Below are positions 49,019 through 60,958 of a stretch of DNA of 64,000 bases, in pieces. The first letter of the stretch is position 1. Each line of letters opens with the position of its first letter. This DNA comes from Porodaedalea pini (lineage: Eukaryota > Basidiomycota > Agaricomycetes > Hymenochaetales > Hymenochaetaceae). The stretch is taken from positions 744,001 through 808,000 of the forward strand of contig NBAY01000003.1 of assembly GCA_002794775.1 (NCBI GenBank), read 5' to 3'. The translations under genes were made by a program, and so were the position numbers. The notes beneath the pieces are model-generated. The model searched no databases. It saw nothing but the letters and a program-made list of their open reading frames with translations, and had not been told where the DNA came from.

Positions 49019-50541
49019 CTATTCTGATTTTTTGGCAGATTGCGCTACACCGCCTCGTCCCGCTGGCCAGCCGAAGCACATGCCAGCCAGAAGGAGCACG
49101 TTGGCGGAGACTAATACCCCCGACGAAAGATTTGTAGACGGAAATACGTTCCATGCGTATTCGATGCTGTAGATAATGCCTAGTCTGTAGAAACGCTTAA
49201 AATCTGCATGATTCCTGATGAAAAGAATACTTACTTTACAACAAGAGGATATCGAGTTCTCCAAGCTAAGAAGGGTATTTGCTGTGCGTACCAAGAGTAA
49301 AATTGATAGTGCAATGACCTCGCAAATATGAGTCCGATCAAGTTGGACGTCATAAGTACAGTCGTTATGTCTGGAGGTAACTGAAGTCAATGAAAATCAT
49401 TTTCAAGGTTGGATTGTGACTAACAATCGGTAGACAAGGGCCGGAATGGAGTCCAAGGGTTTCGCAGAGTTTTTGAAAGTAGATGGAAAAGGCCTCCTTC
49501 TCTTCCGCACCACTTAAAGTGAGCGAACGCCAAGAGTGTGCATAGATGTCCCAGTAACAAGGCCTTCGCCCAGACGGGACTCAAGAAAGCATCCTCTCCA
49601 AGAAAACGCCAGTTGACGGTCCATTTGAACAAGAAGACACGCGACAAATCAAATGCTCCGGCTAAATATTGCCATGGATATTCTGAGAGGAATGGCCAGC
49701 CAAGGATAACTTGAAAAAGGACCATGATAGAGATGTGAAGAACGGTCTGTATAGCACCGCGTTGTTGCCAAAGGATTATAAAGAGTCCCGGCATGTATAG
49801 AAGTACGGACATCTTGATGGATATGGCAAGACTGGCGCAAGTCAGCAAACAAATCAGTTGGATAAACATAGGAAACGTAGCATACCTGAATAGTATGCAA
49901 GCCATGGTGTAGTACCCTCCTCCAAGTGCTAGCATTGCTGCCTGCACGCCTACTACCGCCCAGCAATCATTGAATAGCCGGAGCGCGAAGATGGAATGCA
50001 GCCTTTTGCTTAGCGGCAACGCGAGAAGAACCCAGTTCGGAACCCCTCCAGCCCTGAGGTAGATGGCGCACGTCAACGCGACGGAGACGACGTAAAGGAC
50101 GCCATAAATTTGTTGCGCCAGAGGAATGTTCAAACCAGAGGAAGTCAACTTGTAGAGATTCTCATGGATGTAGACATGGCCTGCAGGATAGCTTCCTCGG
50201 ATAAGGACAGGTCAGAGGAGAGGAGAGCATCGAAGAAAGAGGAGTAACTGACACGAGAGGTCCTGTGGGCCCAGTAATGGCTGAGTAGTTCCGTTCACCA
50301 CTGAGGTAGAGCTCAATGTGGTACATGTACGTCTCCCAATCAATCTCCGTATCTACGTTGCTAAGCAGATGCTCCTTGAATGAATGAGACCGAAAGACTC
50401 ACATCGTACAAAACGAATAATCAACTGGGTCAAGGCCGCATCTCCAAGAACGACCAAAGACGCTAGCATCCACCCATAAGCCGGGTCTGTCAGAAGTCTA
50501 TGAGTCCATTTCACAATCTCGTCGCTGCGAGAGTTTGCCAT
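49019..50541 (-). CDS. ALG3: Dol-P-Man:Man5GlcNAc2-PP-Dol alpha-1,3-mannosyltransferase
   Basis: ER multi-pass enzyme that adds the first lumenal mannose in N-glycan assembly. [20 protein letters not shown] starts the protein. The lumenal signature [19 protein letters not shown] with [20 protein letters not shown] is the family catalytic loop. Later [77 protein letters not shown] and RYPLVVK match Alg3. It ends VAQSAKKSE. About ten hydrophobic segments. The start is the Met directly before the conserved cytosolic N-terminus; the longer in-frame extension to 50655 has no support. With ALG13 at the left end it is the second N-glycan gene here. Confidence 0.93.
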
Positions 50542-50768
50542 AACACATGTGATATGACCTTCCAAGTATATGATGGAAGAGAGTCGAAAGGAACAAAATT
50601 CGCTGTCGAGGGCGCAGCTCAACTTTTTTGTACTGCGTACACGCTGAGTCGTCACGATCGCGACGCGTCTTCCGGCTATAACCGTATCCAGCTTTAAGCA
50701 AGATGTTCAAAAGCTTCCAGCGCAAATTGGTATCACAGAGTGACACAGACTACAACAACGAAAACTAA

Positions 50769-52886
50769 CTACATTTTAACACTGGCTCTAATTTGTGCCT
50801 CCGCGTCTGCCAAACCGCGAGCGAACCATTCACTATAGTACTCTTCCGTCCCGGGCGCAACAACCTGCGGACCAAGTGCTGCGATACTGTCGGAAACGTA
50901 CTGGCCAGTGAACCCAAGCTTAGACATGCCATACTGCGCAAAGATCTTCGCAGTCAAGAAACCGTCCGAGTAACCTTTTGTGATGGAGCGCTCCGCCGAA
51001 GTCAGGCCTGCAAGCGGCGAAGGGATGCCATCTTTCTTGTGTTTCGAGATGTCCGAGAGGAACGACCGGCGAGAGTGAACGGAGAAGAAGCGTTCACGAT
51101 GAGCACCTAGGTCCCTCTTCGAGAAATCCTGTGATGCCGTGACGGAAGCAACAGGCGTGTCTGAACATGCACTAGTGGACGCAGCTCCCGAGGCATCCGT
51201 TGTCGCATCGCCTGAGGACGTCCAAGGAGAAGGCTGGGAGTTCGCCTGATCAAGGACTTCCGTCATCGACGGCAAGTCCATCTGTGCAACAGCTCGCGCC
51301 AAGAACAATGACTTATCGGGTGAGGTGGCAGGAGTAGAGTTGTACGAAAAGAAACTGGCAGGCAGCGTCTTCCCCACCGCGTTCTTGAAGCACCAGTCGA
51401 GGTCGGTGTCACAACCTTCCTTCATGTAGCTCCAAAAGTGCCAACCAGCAGTCGCGTTAGAGTATACCTGCTCCTGGCCTTGACAGAATTGCTGACGAGA
51501 GAGCATAGGGTCCTTCTCATTCGACAGACTGTCCGCTATCAGAGCACAGGACCATTCGCCGACGATGAGGTTGCGGCGCTCCTTTCGAGAGGCAGAATGA
51601 AGTTGCCCGGAAACACTGCCCTCGACTTCCTGTGTCTCTTGCGTAGCATCACGAGAGGCATCGTCAGAGCCGAAGACAAAGTAGGAGTGATGGTCTTCGA
51701 CGACGAAATCCTTTCGAGAAGATACGAAATCTATGTATTGTTCGAGATTAAATCCATCGTGAATGTACAGAGGAAGAGCCGTAGCCTCCACGGATGTCTG
51801 GCGCATGGCAGTGATCGCGCTCGTGTCTTTGAGAAGGCATACAGTCAGCAACGAGAAGTAGACTGAGAAAAATAAAGGCTCACAGAAATCAGGAAGGGTA
51901 GGGTCGTCATTCGGTTCGTTCAAGATCTCAATCCCGACAACATTCGTCACCGAAGCAAGCTCCTCAGCCAGAAAAGTCAAGACATTGATCGTCGCGTTCA
52001 TGTTCGCCGCATTGTTGAAGAAGTTGGCTTGTCCATCCGAGATGCCTGAGTGAGATTGGCCATTCTGGCTTCCGACGGCTCCGTGAAGATCGACAAGCAC
52101 ACCGATTCCGGCTTCACCAGCCCAGTTGATTGCGCGAACGATCCGACTCCAGGAATTAGTGTAGACATCTGCGACAGGCTCAAAGGGCGTTCCTTGGCAG
52201 TAGAGTGGTCCCAAGCTCCAGTAACCGATAGGCAGGCGTACGGTGTTGATGCCGATGGAAGCTAGGTACTCGAAGTCGGACTGTTTGATAAAGGTATCCC
52301 AATGATATTCAAGAACAGCTCGAGCGCCGGTCGTGTTACCCCAGCCGGTTGCGAGGTCAATCTCTGCAGACTGCGGGCCAGACGCACAGGTGAACAACGA
52401 CGGTGTCATCCATTGCTCGTGAACGAACCTGGCATTTAGATTCACGGTCGACAAACATAATTGTTATTGCAAGAGGCGGCTGACGTACCATGACCCGAGA
52501 TTGACCGCCTGCTGCTGCCTATATCGAAAAATGTTTGCCTTAGCACGGTCAAAGGGTGGAAACGTCTGAGAAAGGACAGGTGGTGGGTCGTAGGGCTTGA
52601 CGTCGCAAGAGCCATCGTTGCTCAGGATCTGATTATTCGCAACAGAGAGAGATTTGTACAAATTTTGGCTGGTCAAAGGGCTCTGTGCCTCAAGGATGGG
52701 GCCGATTAGAGGTAAATCCGTGAGGCCAGGCAGTCCAAGGCCGTGCGCAATACCATCCACTGAGCTGACAATACCATCTAGAGGAGCGGTAAGACTGCCC
52801 ACAAGGTCCGGAATAGGCTTGAAGATGCTTTGGGTGAGCCCAAGAGCCTTTAGGAGGGCAGCAACTTGCTGGGAGGACAGAAGCAT
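50769..52886 (-). CDS. GH5 family exo-beta-1,3-glucanase-like protein
   Basis: Cell-wall glucanase of the Exg1-like GH5 group. Seen: VNLGSWFVHEQWMTPSLF, YLASIGINTVRLPIGYWSLG, VLVDLHGAVGSQNGQSHSG, the acid/base Glu in GIEILNEPND, VVEDHHSYFVFG, and the nucleophile Glu in LIVGEWSCAL, then GWHFWSYMKEG. A roughly 120-residue Leu/Gly/Pro-rich N-terminal piece and a long C-terminal extension (Ser/Thr-rich linker, then GYSDGFLTAKIFAQYG) flank the domain. Three introns were placed, including one after VNLGSW and one after LPDFC. The first ATG of the frame (MLLSSQQVAALL) gives only a weak secretion signal, so a start in an unseen upstream exon is possible. Confidence 0.88.
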
Positions 52887-53428
52887 GGCGAAGAAAGCAG
52901 AGCAAAACAAGTATGGTTGAAAGCGGGTTTGTTGCACTGGCTGGCAACACAAAGATTTAGAGGACTAAGGGAATGTGAGGCTCCTGGCCAATATAGATAG
53001 ACAGATGGTGAAAAGGAGTTGCGGGTACCTGCCCGTGAGTGTGGATGGTGGAAGAAAGAATAAACAGAGACGCAGTCAGCCTGGAATAATATACGCTTGC
53101 TGTCGTCAGCCGTGTTGGAGTCCAGTCCGGCTAAAGTGCAGCCCGTAAGCACTACGAGTCGGTCTGAAACGGCATATCGAATGCATTCAAACAAACATCC
53201 GTGGACCAGGTACGAACTTGAAAGCGCGTTCTTACTTGAAGTACTAGTAGCGACATGCCACAGGTTCACGTGAAATACACGTGGAACGCGATTCTGCCAG
53301 TACTAGTCGTTCCGCGCACCGACTTGCCCAGCTAAGATACCCAAGACAACCATACTTGCAGCCCGTCTGCGCATGTACTTCCTGGTTTGCCATGCTACCA
53401 TATCCTTTTAGAAACGCAACATCGATTT
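52887..53428. promoter_or_regulatory. Divergent intergenic region glucanase / PIG-H
   Basis: 542 bp between opposite start codons. No protein-like ORF. Includes a perfect inverted CACGTGAAATACACGTG around 53267-53283; the two CACGTG E-box-like hexamers could be a bHLH site, which is not proven. Confidence 0.4.
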
Positions 53429-54168
53429 ATGGACCCGACAGGCTCATCTTCTCCGCATCCTCAGCTCGAAGTGATCTCGGACAGTTACTACACTGAATAC
53501 CGCTACTACAGCAATAAGACCATTCGAGCATCTACCAATAGGCGAAATGCTAGTCTCGATGGTATTCCGTTCGTAAGTCGTGGCGTATGGTTGGATGCAG
53601 TGGTTATTGCATTGATATCCTACTCATGGTATGAGGTACGCGTGCTGTTCACGTTGTGTGTGTTTACTCTGACTCTTCTGGAGAGCCAAGATAACCGGTG
53701 GTGCCTCCTTGCCGTCCTAGGTGTCTTCCTTCTATACGTATTCTGGAGGTGTTCCGGAATTATCTATGGTAAAATATTGCCATCCAGTCCTCCAGTTATT
53801 TTTACTGAAACGGATATCCCAAGAGTCTGTAATCGTAATACCCCCACACGGAGTGCAGCTAGAAACACATAGAGGTCCCTTCAAACCATTGTTCGTTTCC
53901 AGGAGGTTCATTCCTGCGGTGTACATTCAAGATATAATAATCAACGAGGCGCTTCGCCGTTGGAACGTGCGCTATTATCTCGCTATAATCGTCGCCCTAC
54001 CAGGAGAGAATCGAGAACTCGCTGTTGCCTTCGAGGTGAGCTTATCCTAAATTTCTTCATCTCTATTATTAACGATGCACACAGAATACATTGCCGCATT
54101 TTCCCGTCTTGCTGGAAGTGTATCACGGGGTCATTCAATCCTTGTACAACGAAAAAGCGTTCCAATGA
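53429..54168 (+). CDS. GPI15: GPI-GlcNAc transferase subunit PIG-H/Gpi15
   Basis: Subunit of the ER complex that makes GlcNAc-PI, the first step of GPI-anchor synthesis. MDPTGSSSPHPQLEVISDSY, then two hydrophobic stretches (WLDAVVIALISYSW; CLLAVLGVFLLYVFW) as a membrane hairpin. The PIG-H domain is ESVIVIPPHGVQLETHRGPF, SRRFIPAVYIQDIIINEALR and WNVRYYLAIIVALPGE, and the C-terminus is LPHFPVLLEVYHGVIQSLYN. Introns: IIY to ESVIVI (donor at about 53769) and VAFE to NTLPH. A 48-nt piece with GT-AG ends (from 53637) keeps frame whether or not it is removed. Supports the anchoring of proteins like the one encoded at 59447. Confidence 0.88.
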
Positions 54169-54363
54169 ATAACATTATTTTAGTAACCGTCAATATACCG
54201 AAATCGTAACCTGTGCATAGAAATGAAGCGTTGAAACGAGAGCGATAAATTTACAAAGCACGATAGAAAGGAATGGCAGTGCGATGTACAAAGAAATCTA
54301 TGCAAGGAAACTAGAGAACCAGATATCATGAGGTGAATAATATACGAAGTCCGTGAAACCTGT

Positions 54364-57300
54364 TCACGCTTCCGATGATGCAGACTCGTATTTTGAACCC
54401 TCTTCGCTCTCATACGCACTTAAAAGCTCGTCGTATCCTTCATCGTCGCCATCGTGAGCGTGGCTATCGCGCCTACCATGGCCTTCCCCAGATGTCTTTC
54501 TGACCCGCGTAGGTCTTGACTCGCCCGAAATCTTCCGGGTACGTGTATTGTTAGTCTCGCCCGAAAGCTTTCGTCGGCGCTCCGGACCCTCCATCGAGAT
54601 CTTGCCGCGACGCGGCGAGCGCACATGTGTGTCTGTCGGAGATGTCGACGGGAAGTGCGCGGCTTTGGGAGTCGAGGCTACTTCAAGCTCAGAGTCAAAG
54701 TCTGGCGCGGCGAGCGAGCTTGGACTTGTACTCGAGATGGATAAAGGAGCGCTGCCTAGCTCAGGCGACGCAGCCGAGTCTCGAGTGCGCAGGGGAGGCG
54801 GGTGCGCCTGGGGTCCATTAGAACGTTTCGTACGGATACGAGGGGCACCTCTATTCAAAGGCAACATATGAGCCATGGACGAGTCTGACGTGTCCCCTAC
54901 AGTATCCACCGTCGGCGAAGAAGGCTTGCGATGGGCTTTCTTGCCTTGCGGAGGAGGGTCGAAGCTAGAAATTCCAGACTCGCTCAAAACCATCGAGCCG
55001 CGCTGACGCTCGGTGTTGGCTACCCGAACGGGAGATTGCATAAGACCGGTATTTGTTACGGGCGTCCGGGGAGGAGGCGAGGATGGCAACGTCGAAGGCG
55101 AGTCCGGAGACACTCGTTCCCAACTGCGCCCCAACCGAGACTCGTCATGGAGCCTTCCGCTCGCCTCCCTTGGAGAGCTGTCCGATGCTGTTTTATAGTT
55201 AAGTGCGCCGAACTCGGACTGAGACGAAACAGACGTGTTCCTACTACTAATACGCGAAGCTCTGAATGCCGGTGCCATCGGAGATATAGACTGGCGATTC
55301 AACCGCACAACGCGACTGACAGATGGATCCGAGTCCCATCCGCTCTTTCCGTCTTTAGGAGACGCAGTGGGGTTGCTGTTTCGCGAAGACACGGACGACT
55401 GGGAAAACTGGGAGTCTCTGTGCCGTGGTGACATTTGCACCTTATTGCGCATGACCTCAGACCAATCAGAATTGTGTGGAGTAGGCGTGCTGTTCGCTGA
55501 TCTGGATATTTGGCTCGCCGGACCAGTCGCGACGAGGGATGATGCACTCAACAGAAGCGGCCGCGGGGCAGATTTTGCTGGCTTAGGAGACTTGGGTTGA
55601 ATTCCAGACCAGGATGGTAAGACAGAGGCAAACGACTCTGCCCTACTATGCCCCCCTGCCGAGAGAGTTGAGGCGTAAAGAGAAGAATTACTAGACTCAG
55701 GGCTGTCCGGTAACGCCAAAGAATTCATCTCATCCGGCGTGAATAGTCGCGTATCCCTTGGAGGCTTGAAGAATGCAGGGCGCGGTGGCGGAGAGTAAAC
55801 ATCCGAACGGTCAATGTTTGGTACTGAGTTCCTTTGGAACCCTTCCCTGGCGTGTTCCGCCATCCGACGGCCTGTTGCAGTACCAGCCATAGACTCTTCA
55901 CGCTGTTTCTCAAACGTTTGGACTTCGTGGGCCGGTGCGCTTCGCGCGCTCCAGGCATCTAAGGCTTTCGCTGAGAGATTCGTTCTAGCCTTCGCCAACT
56001 TCGCTGCCATGTCGGACTGCCGAAGCTTCTCGGCATAGCCCCAAAGACTAGAGCCTGTACTAGGAGGGGATAATAGTGAAGAAGATTTTTCTTCCTCAGC
56101 AACTGGTGACAAGGGAGGCTGAGGAGAAGGCTCTCGAGAGGAGCGTGAGGGCGAGAGAATGGGCGAGGGTATAGGTGAAACACCAGGGGAAACGGCAGGA
56201 GAAGGTAGATCATCCATTGCGCTCTCATTTGTGATACCCCGTATCACGGTGCTCTTTAGATAGGAACCCCAGCCTGAACCACTGGAAGATGTCCGAGCAA
56301 CGCTATTCGGCTGCGCCTGCTCATTTTCCGTCTCTGTCTCGTCCTCCGTTTCTTCCTCGCTGTCCTCCGGCGACTTATCCTCTTCAATTGTCTGGTTTGT
56401 TATTCCTCTCCAGACAGTGTCGCGGATTATCGCTCCCAATCCTGCGGTCTGTGTCTGCAGCGGCTTTGCCAGCTGCTCCCTTTGAGTAAAGATGTCTCCC
56501 GCAACTTGCAACACGCGCTCCATGCCACCAGCCTCCTCGATGGGATAGTTTTGCAAGAGTGTCATGCCCTCCATGAAGGCATTGCCCAGCTCCCACGGAC
56601 GAAGTGTTTGACGTTCTATACCAGATGGGTCCATATCCCATAAGCTAGGCGATTTCCGCCCCCCCTTCCCCAATCTTCAAATAAAGCAGTTAATACTAGA
56701 CACTGAGGGACTGATGAACAACGTACAATAATAACCGAGCTCGCGCCCGCACGAGCATAGCAGTGCAAATATCCAATAAATGTTCCAACTTGGGGTTGGA
56801 TTGTCGTGAGATTTCAGGTTGGGAGAAAACGGCATCCCAGGCCATCAAGACAGAGGGCAAGGGCAGTGTGTGTGACAGAACCGGAGCAAGCCATCGGCTA
56901 CAAACGGAATCAGTACGGTTGTCGAATGTTTCCTTAAGCTTACTTACTATGAGTACTGTGGTAAGGCGGGGTCTAGTCCTTTGAGAGTCTAGACAATTCA
57001 AGTCTCAGCTCATGTCGAAGCATGGAGATGAACACGTCAAACACTCACGAGATCTTCCAGGAGTTCGTTGTCAACCAAAGCTAGGCGCTCCCTGAACTTT
57101 TTCATCCACACTAGACCACCTTCAGCCTCTTCAAGCTCCGAAACCTCCCGGATCAAGGCCTCGAACAACCAGAACGTGTCCGCTTCCGCATGAGCGACCT
57201 CAGCAGGCTCAGCTTCCTGATTCATTACTGCGTATAATGGCACGAGCAGAGATGCGAGGTGCGGGGACTCTGCGCCGGGATTTAGCGCCTTGTGTACATA

Positions 57301-58123
57301 TAACAAGCGCAGGAGCGCAGAGACGTGCGAAGGGTGCGCGGAAATGCTCCTGAAAACTTTAGGCGCGAGGGCATTGGACAAAGAGAGCGTCTTTGGCGGC
57401 TGAAAATCTCCTTGTGCTATCTTCGACAGATCAAAGGAGTCCTCCCGAGGAGATGACGGTGCGCTGCCGAAATCTAGTCGAATCTCCGGTGTGCTACTGA
57501 ACGAGTCTTTCTCCTCGACAGAGGACTCGTCCTGGATCAGCTGCAACCGTGCATCCAATGAGAAGGTGCAGTCGATTTTAACATTAGCCGACGCAGACTC
57601 GTGGAGTGGGCAAGTGGGCAACTGCTCAATTTCATCCTCGAGGCCATGAAATAAGTAAGAAGGGACCCGAGTTAAAGATTCGATTATCCCAAGCAGAGAT
57701 TTGTCCGAAGTGGAAGGCGGCGTTGTCGGAGGAGGGAGGGATGCTATATTCGCCAGCAGGCGACGGATGAGGTCCTGTTCTAAGTGGTGAGTAAATAGTT
57801 GAGAGAGCTTGATTGTACCGACTCACGTAATAGCTTTCCCTGTTTTTCTGAGAATCAAGCTCCCAGTGCACCTTCATCAGCGGCGTCGTTCCTAATAGTA
57901 ATCTAACCGGCTGTTAGAACATAATTATTCAGATGATGAGCTATCTTGCTCACTTCCATACTCTTGGTCTGAGCCATGAGGGATTGACCGGAATGCCTGG
58001 GTTTAAAGCTATTCAGTCGTATGTTCTAAGTATAGACTAACTGAAAATGCACTGACCCGATGAAGTAACCATCCTGAGCTTCTGTAAGTCAACTGTACCC
58101 ATGATATCAGATGCATCTAGCAT
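54364..58123 (-). CDS. TBC-domain Rab GTPase-activating protein
   Basis: Rab-GAP with an N-terminal TBC domain and a long Ser/Pro-rich tail. The start MLDASDIMGTVDLQKLRMVT is followed, after an intron, by GIPVNPSWLRPRVWK and, after another, LLLGTTPLMKVHWELDSQ and NRESYYDLIRRLLANI. The later TBC half has HPSHVSALLRLLYVHKALNP, TFWLFEALIREVSEL, LDPALPQYSYRWLAPVLSH and LPSVLMAWDAVF. The arginine- and glutamine-finger motifs (IxxDxxR, YxQ) were not identified in the part between, so catalytic competence is uncertain. The tail (exon 54364-56673) is disordered, holds GGMERVLQVAGDIFTQREQL and many SP sites, and ends YESASSEA. The gene starts 67 bp after the IST1 stop on the same strand. Confidence 0.82.
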
Positions 58124-58190
58124 CTCAGAGAGAATAGCCAATCTGCGCCCGATTAAAGACATTTATAGCGTGCACAACTTCAGTATCCAC

Positions 58191-58981
58191 TCACTTATCA
58201 TCTGTTTTCATCTGAGGTTTCCAGTCTACACCGAATTTGTGAGCGATATTCTGAAGATACCCGTCAATATCATCCGCGGAGGGCGTCCAATGCATCGAAC
58301 GGAGTATCTTTCAATTCGCCAAAAAGAGAGTAAGTGGTCAATGAATTTTGGCCGCCGAGAAACTTCTCACACGCTGGGAGACATGGCCGTCGCTATTGTG
58401 CAGCGCGGATTGGGCAAAGTCGGGCCCCAGTCGCTGAATGAGCATCTCGCGCACGAGGTTTAGGTCTAGGTGTATTCTCTCAGCTAGGAGCACGGAATAA
58501 CAAGCGGACAAGGACGTACCTTGAGATTCTGTGAATGCCGCAGCATAAATAATACTCGCGACTGCTTCAATCGTAGGAGGGTGTAGTTTGAGTTCGCTGC
58601 AGTGTACCCAGTTGAACAGAGTATATTACTTCTCGAGAAATTAGCCACTTACTCTTTCTCCAGCTCCACGAACCGTTCCAGCACGACTCCGCAGTACATC
58701 TCAAGTACCTCCATCGTATTGCTGACCGCGTCCTCCTTCATGAGGTTCTGTGCCTTGGCACGTGCGAGAGAAACATTGCGCTGGCCGAGCAGCGTCGCGA
58801 TGTCCCTGCTCGTGATCTGCGCGAGGGAGTCCTTCCTGTCCTGCAGCTGGCCGAGCCGCTGTGCGGTCAGACGGAGTTGTGCCTGTAACGCAATTGAACT
58901 GCGTTCAACGGGAGACTCCAAAGGAGAAAGACATTAATATACCTTGACGCGCGCCGGATCCCATGAGCTAGAACTGGCCAT
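58191..58981 (-). CDS. IST1: Vps4 regulator Ist1
   Basis: ESCRT-III-like protein that regulates the Vps4 ATPase in multivesicular-body sorting. Exon 1 is MASSSSWDPARVK; then AQLRLTAQRLGQLQDRKDSL, ITSRDIATLLGQRNVSLARA, VLEMYCGVVLERFVELEKE, SELKLHPPTIEAVASIIYAA, LNLVREMLIQRLGPDFAQSA, and, after an intron at VSQR, ILRSMHWTPSADDIDGYLQN with FGVDWKP. It ends MTDDK-like residues (KTDDK) at TGA 58193-58191. About 210 residues, the core Ist1 fold without the long MIM-containing tail of yeast or animals, so Vps4-binding motifs may be absent or in a missed exon. Confidence 0.85.
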
Positions 58982-59446
58982 GGTTACCTGCCCAGCGCGC
59001 TGGCGATGCTGAGCGAAAGCAGAGGCCAAAGAAAGACAAGGTAAAGGTGAATCGGAAGCCTAGCTTTGATGGTCGCTGCGTCGGAACCACCAGCTTGGAG
59101 ACTTAGATGATCCTGGCACTGTTGTTTGCTTGCACACAGAGAGAAGGGGGGGAGGGGGAGGGAGAGAAATGACGAAGAGCTCGGCGATGCAGAGGTGGAG
59201 AATATTGATGCTGGCTGCCGAGCTAGCAGGCAGTATATTGAGAGCGCAAATATCGGCACGAGTTCTTTTATATAAGCGCATCATGCATCAAAATGGCAGA
59301 AGCGCGATACACGTGATCTAACGCTCCAATAAATGCGGTTGATCTCACACTAAGAAACATCTAGGGTTTGTTTCTCTTCTTTTTCTTCCCCAAGTTCCCA
59401 ACGCGCGCAAGCACAGTCGTTCCCTCCCTCCTCTGCCCCTTCAGCC

Positions 59447-60394
59447 ATGCATTTTGCAAAGACAGCTCTTACGCTCCTCGCTGCTGCCTCTTCGGCGCTC
59501 GGTGTGTCCATGCCTCATGCATCTGCCAAAATTAAATGCTCAATCTTTTTTTTCCACGTCGTCGACGCCCACAGCGATTACCATCAATACTCCGTCGCCG
59601 TCTAGTTTCTGGTACGTCCCGCGCTGACAGCGAGCGGTAGGAGTGTCTTATGATGGCTGACTACGCGCTGTAGGGTTCAGAACACCTCCAATACCATTAG
59701 CTGGACGTTCAGTTCAAGCGACCCTAATCCCATCGAGTGAGCTTTCACCACGCTCACATCTATCCTTCAGTCGCTGATGGTCTCTAACTAGCATCATTGT
59801 GACGAACTCGAACTCGAGCTTCCTGAATGGTAACTTCTCTGTGCGTGCGGTCATACTTTTCTCCGCGAGCTCTGTTCTCACTGCGCTCGGAGGCATTAGA
59901 TCGCGCAATTCGTTGACCTGAGCAATGGCACCTTCATCGTGTCGAACGTCACCCTCGTGGTCGCCTCTGGTGAGTCACAGCTTCTAGTCTGCCTAATGTA
60001 TGCTAACCTTCCGCGTAATTAGGTTATACTGTCAGTTTCGTCAACGTTAGCAACCCGGAGCAGGTTTATGCCTCCTCTCAGCAATTCGATGTGAAGGCTC
60101 CTGGCAGTACGTAAAATTTAACAAATCGCGGACGAACCTACGTTTAAAAAATTCTGTCTCCTTTCAGCCACTCCTGCTTCTGTCTCTATAGCATCTGCTT
60201 CAGCGACGGCTACTTCAGCTAGTGGCAGCGGCGCGTCTGGCGCGTCTGGCTCGTCTACCGGTACAGCGACTGGCTCCGCCTCGTCTGGCTCATCATCGAG
60301 TGCTGCTTTGCGCACGCTCGGTGGTGAGTTTCCTTCCTTGCCCATGTTTATCAGTGCCGGTCTGGCCCTCGCTGGCAGCCTCCTGGTGTTGTAA
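59447..60394 (+). CDS. GPI-anchored Ser/Thr-rich surface protein, Kre9/Knh1-like N-terminus
   Basis: Seven or so small exons splice in frame. A signal peptide (MHFAKTALTLLAAASSALA) leads to ITINTPSPSSFWVQNTSNTI, SWTFSSSDPNPIDIIVTNSN, NFSIAQFVDLSNGTFIVSN and VSFVNVSNPEQVYASSQQFD, a beta-sandwich typical of basidiomycete Ser-Thr-rich GPI proteins. A Ser/Ala/Thr/Gly-rich stalk and a hydrophobic tail (FISAGLALAGSLLVL) follow, fitting GPI attachment. Several N-glycosylation sequons are visible. Length about 195 residues. A role in wall glucan organisation is only suggested by the family. Divergent from IST1 with 465 bp between. Confidence 0.82.
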
Positions 60395-60958
60395 GGCCTT
60401 TTGGTCTGATGGACCATTGATATCCCCTTGTACGTTTTCACACTCCGCTGTTCTGAAATTTTGGGGTTTGTTGTCCTTTACGCTTCCAAAAGTACTGCAT
60501 GAGATATCAGGACACGGATGCTCCTTTTGCGCAGATTCTTGATGAGGTTTGTTGGTTGCTATTGTGTTTTTTTTTTTTTTTTAAATTTCAAGTTCTTTCC
60601 CCATTCCTTGTATGGAGTGTCCATGTTATTGATTTATACCCTGAGCATCGGTTCCTCGCTGTCTATTATGTACGTGTTTTGTTGGTGTATAGCGTACGCT
60701 GGTAGCAGAACAGAGCTTGGACGATGCTTCACTTTTCCTTTTTTTTTCAATTAGCAACGCGTCATTGCGCGTGACGATCAAGCTTTGTTGATCAAATTCA
60801 TTGATCGGCGCTGGCGTTGTCGCCGGACTAGCCGCTGAATTGTAAACGTCTGTCTGCCTCTGCCGCGCGAGGGTGTCATCTCTCTTCAGCGACTGCGAAC
60901 TGTGCTGCATCTTGAACTTGTCCAGCAAAGAACTAGAAGACCAACTTCTGACAGGGGA
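60395..60958. other. Intergenic region before the proton channel gene
   Basis: 564 bp. Contains a run of about 15 T near 60567-60582 and a second T run near 60738. 3' UTR of the GPI-protein gene and promoter of the next gene are expected; no ORF of note. Confidence 0.45.

Noticed and set aside
53637..53684. 48-nt intron in PIG-H
   Set aside because: GT-AG ends are present and both forms stay in frame; the hydrophobic content when retained does not decide it. Left open rather than called.
57950..57977. Apparent overlap of IST1 and the TBC gene on the minus strand
   Set aside because: The exon reading GIPVNPSWLRPRVWK belongs to the TBC domain start, not to IST1. IST1 stops at 58191 and the TBC gene starts at 58123, so they do not overlap.
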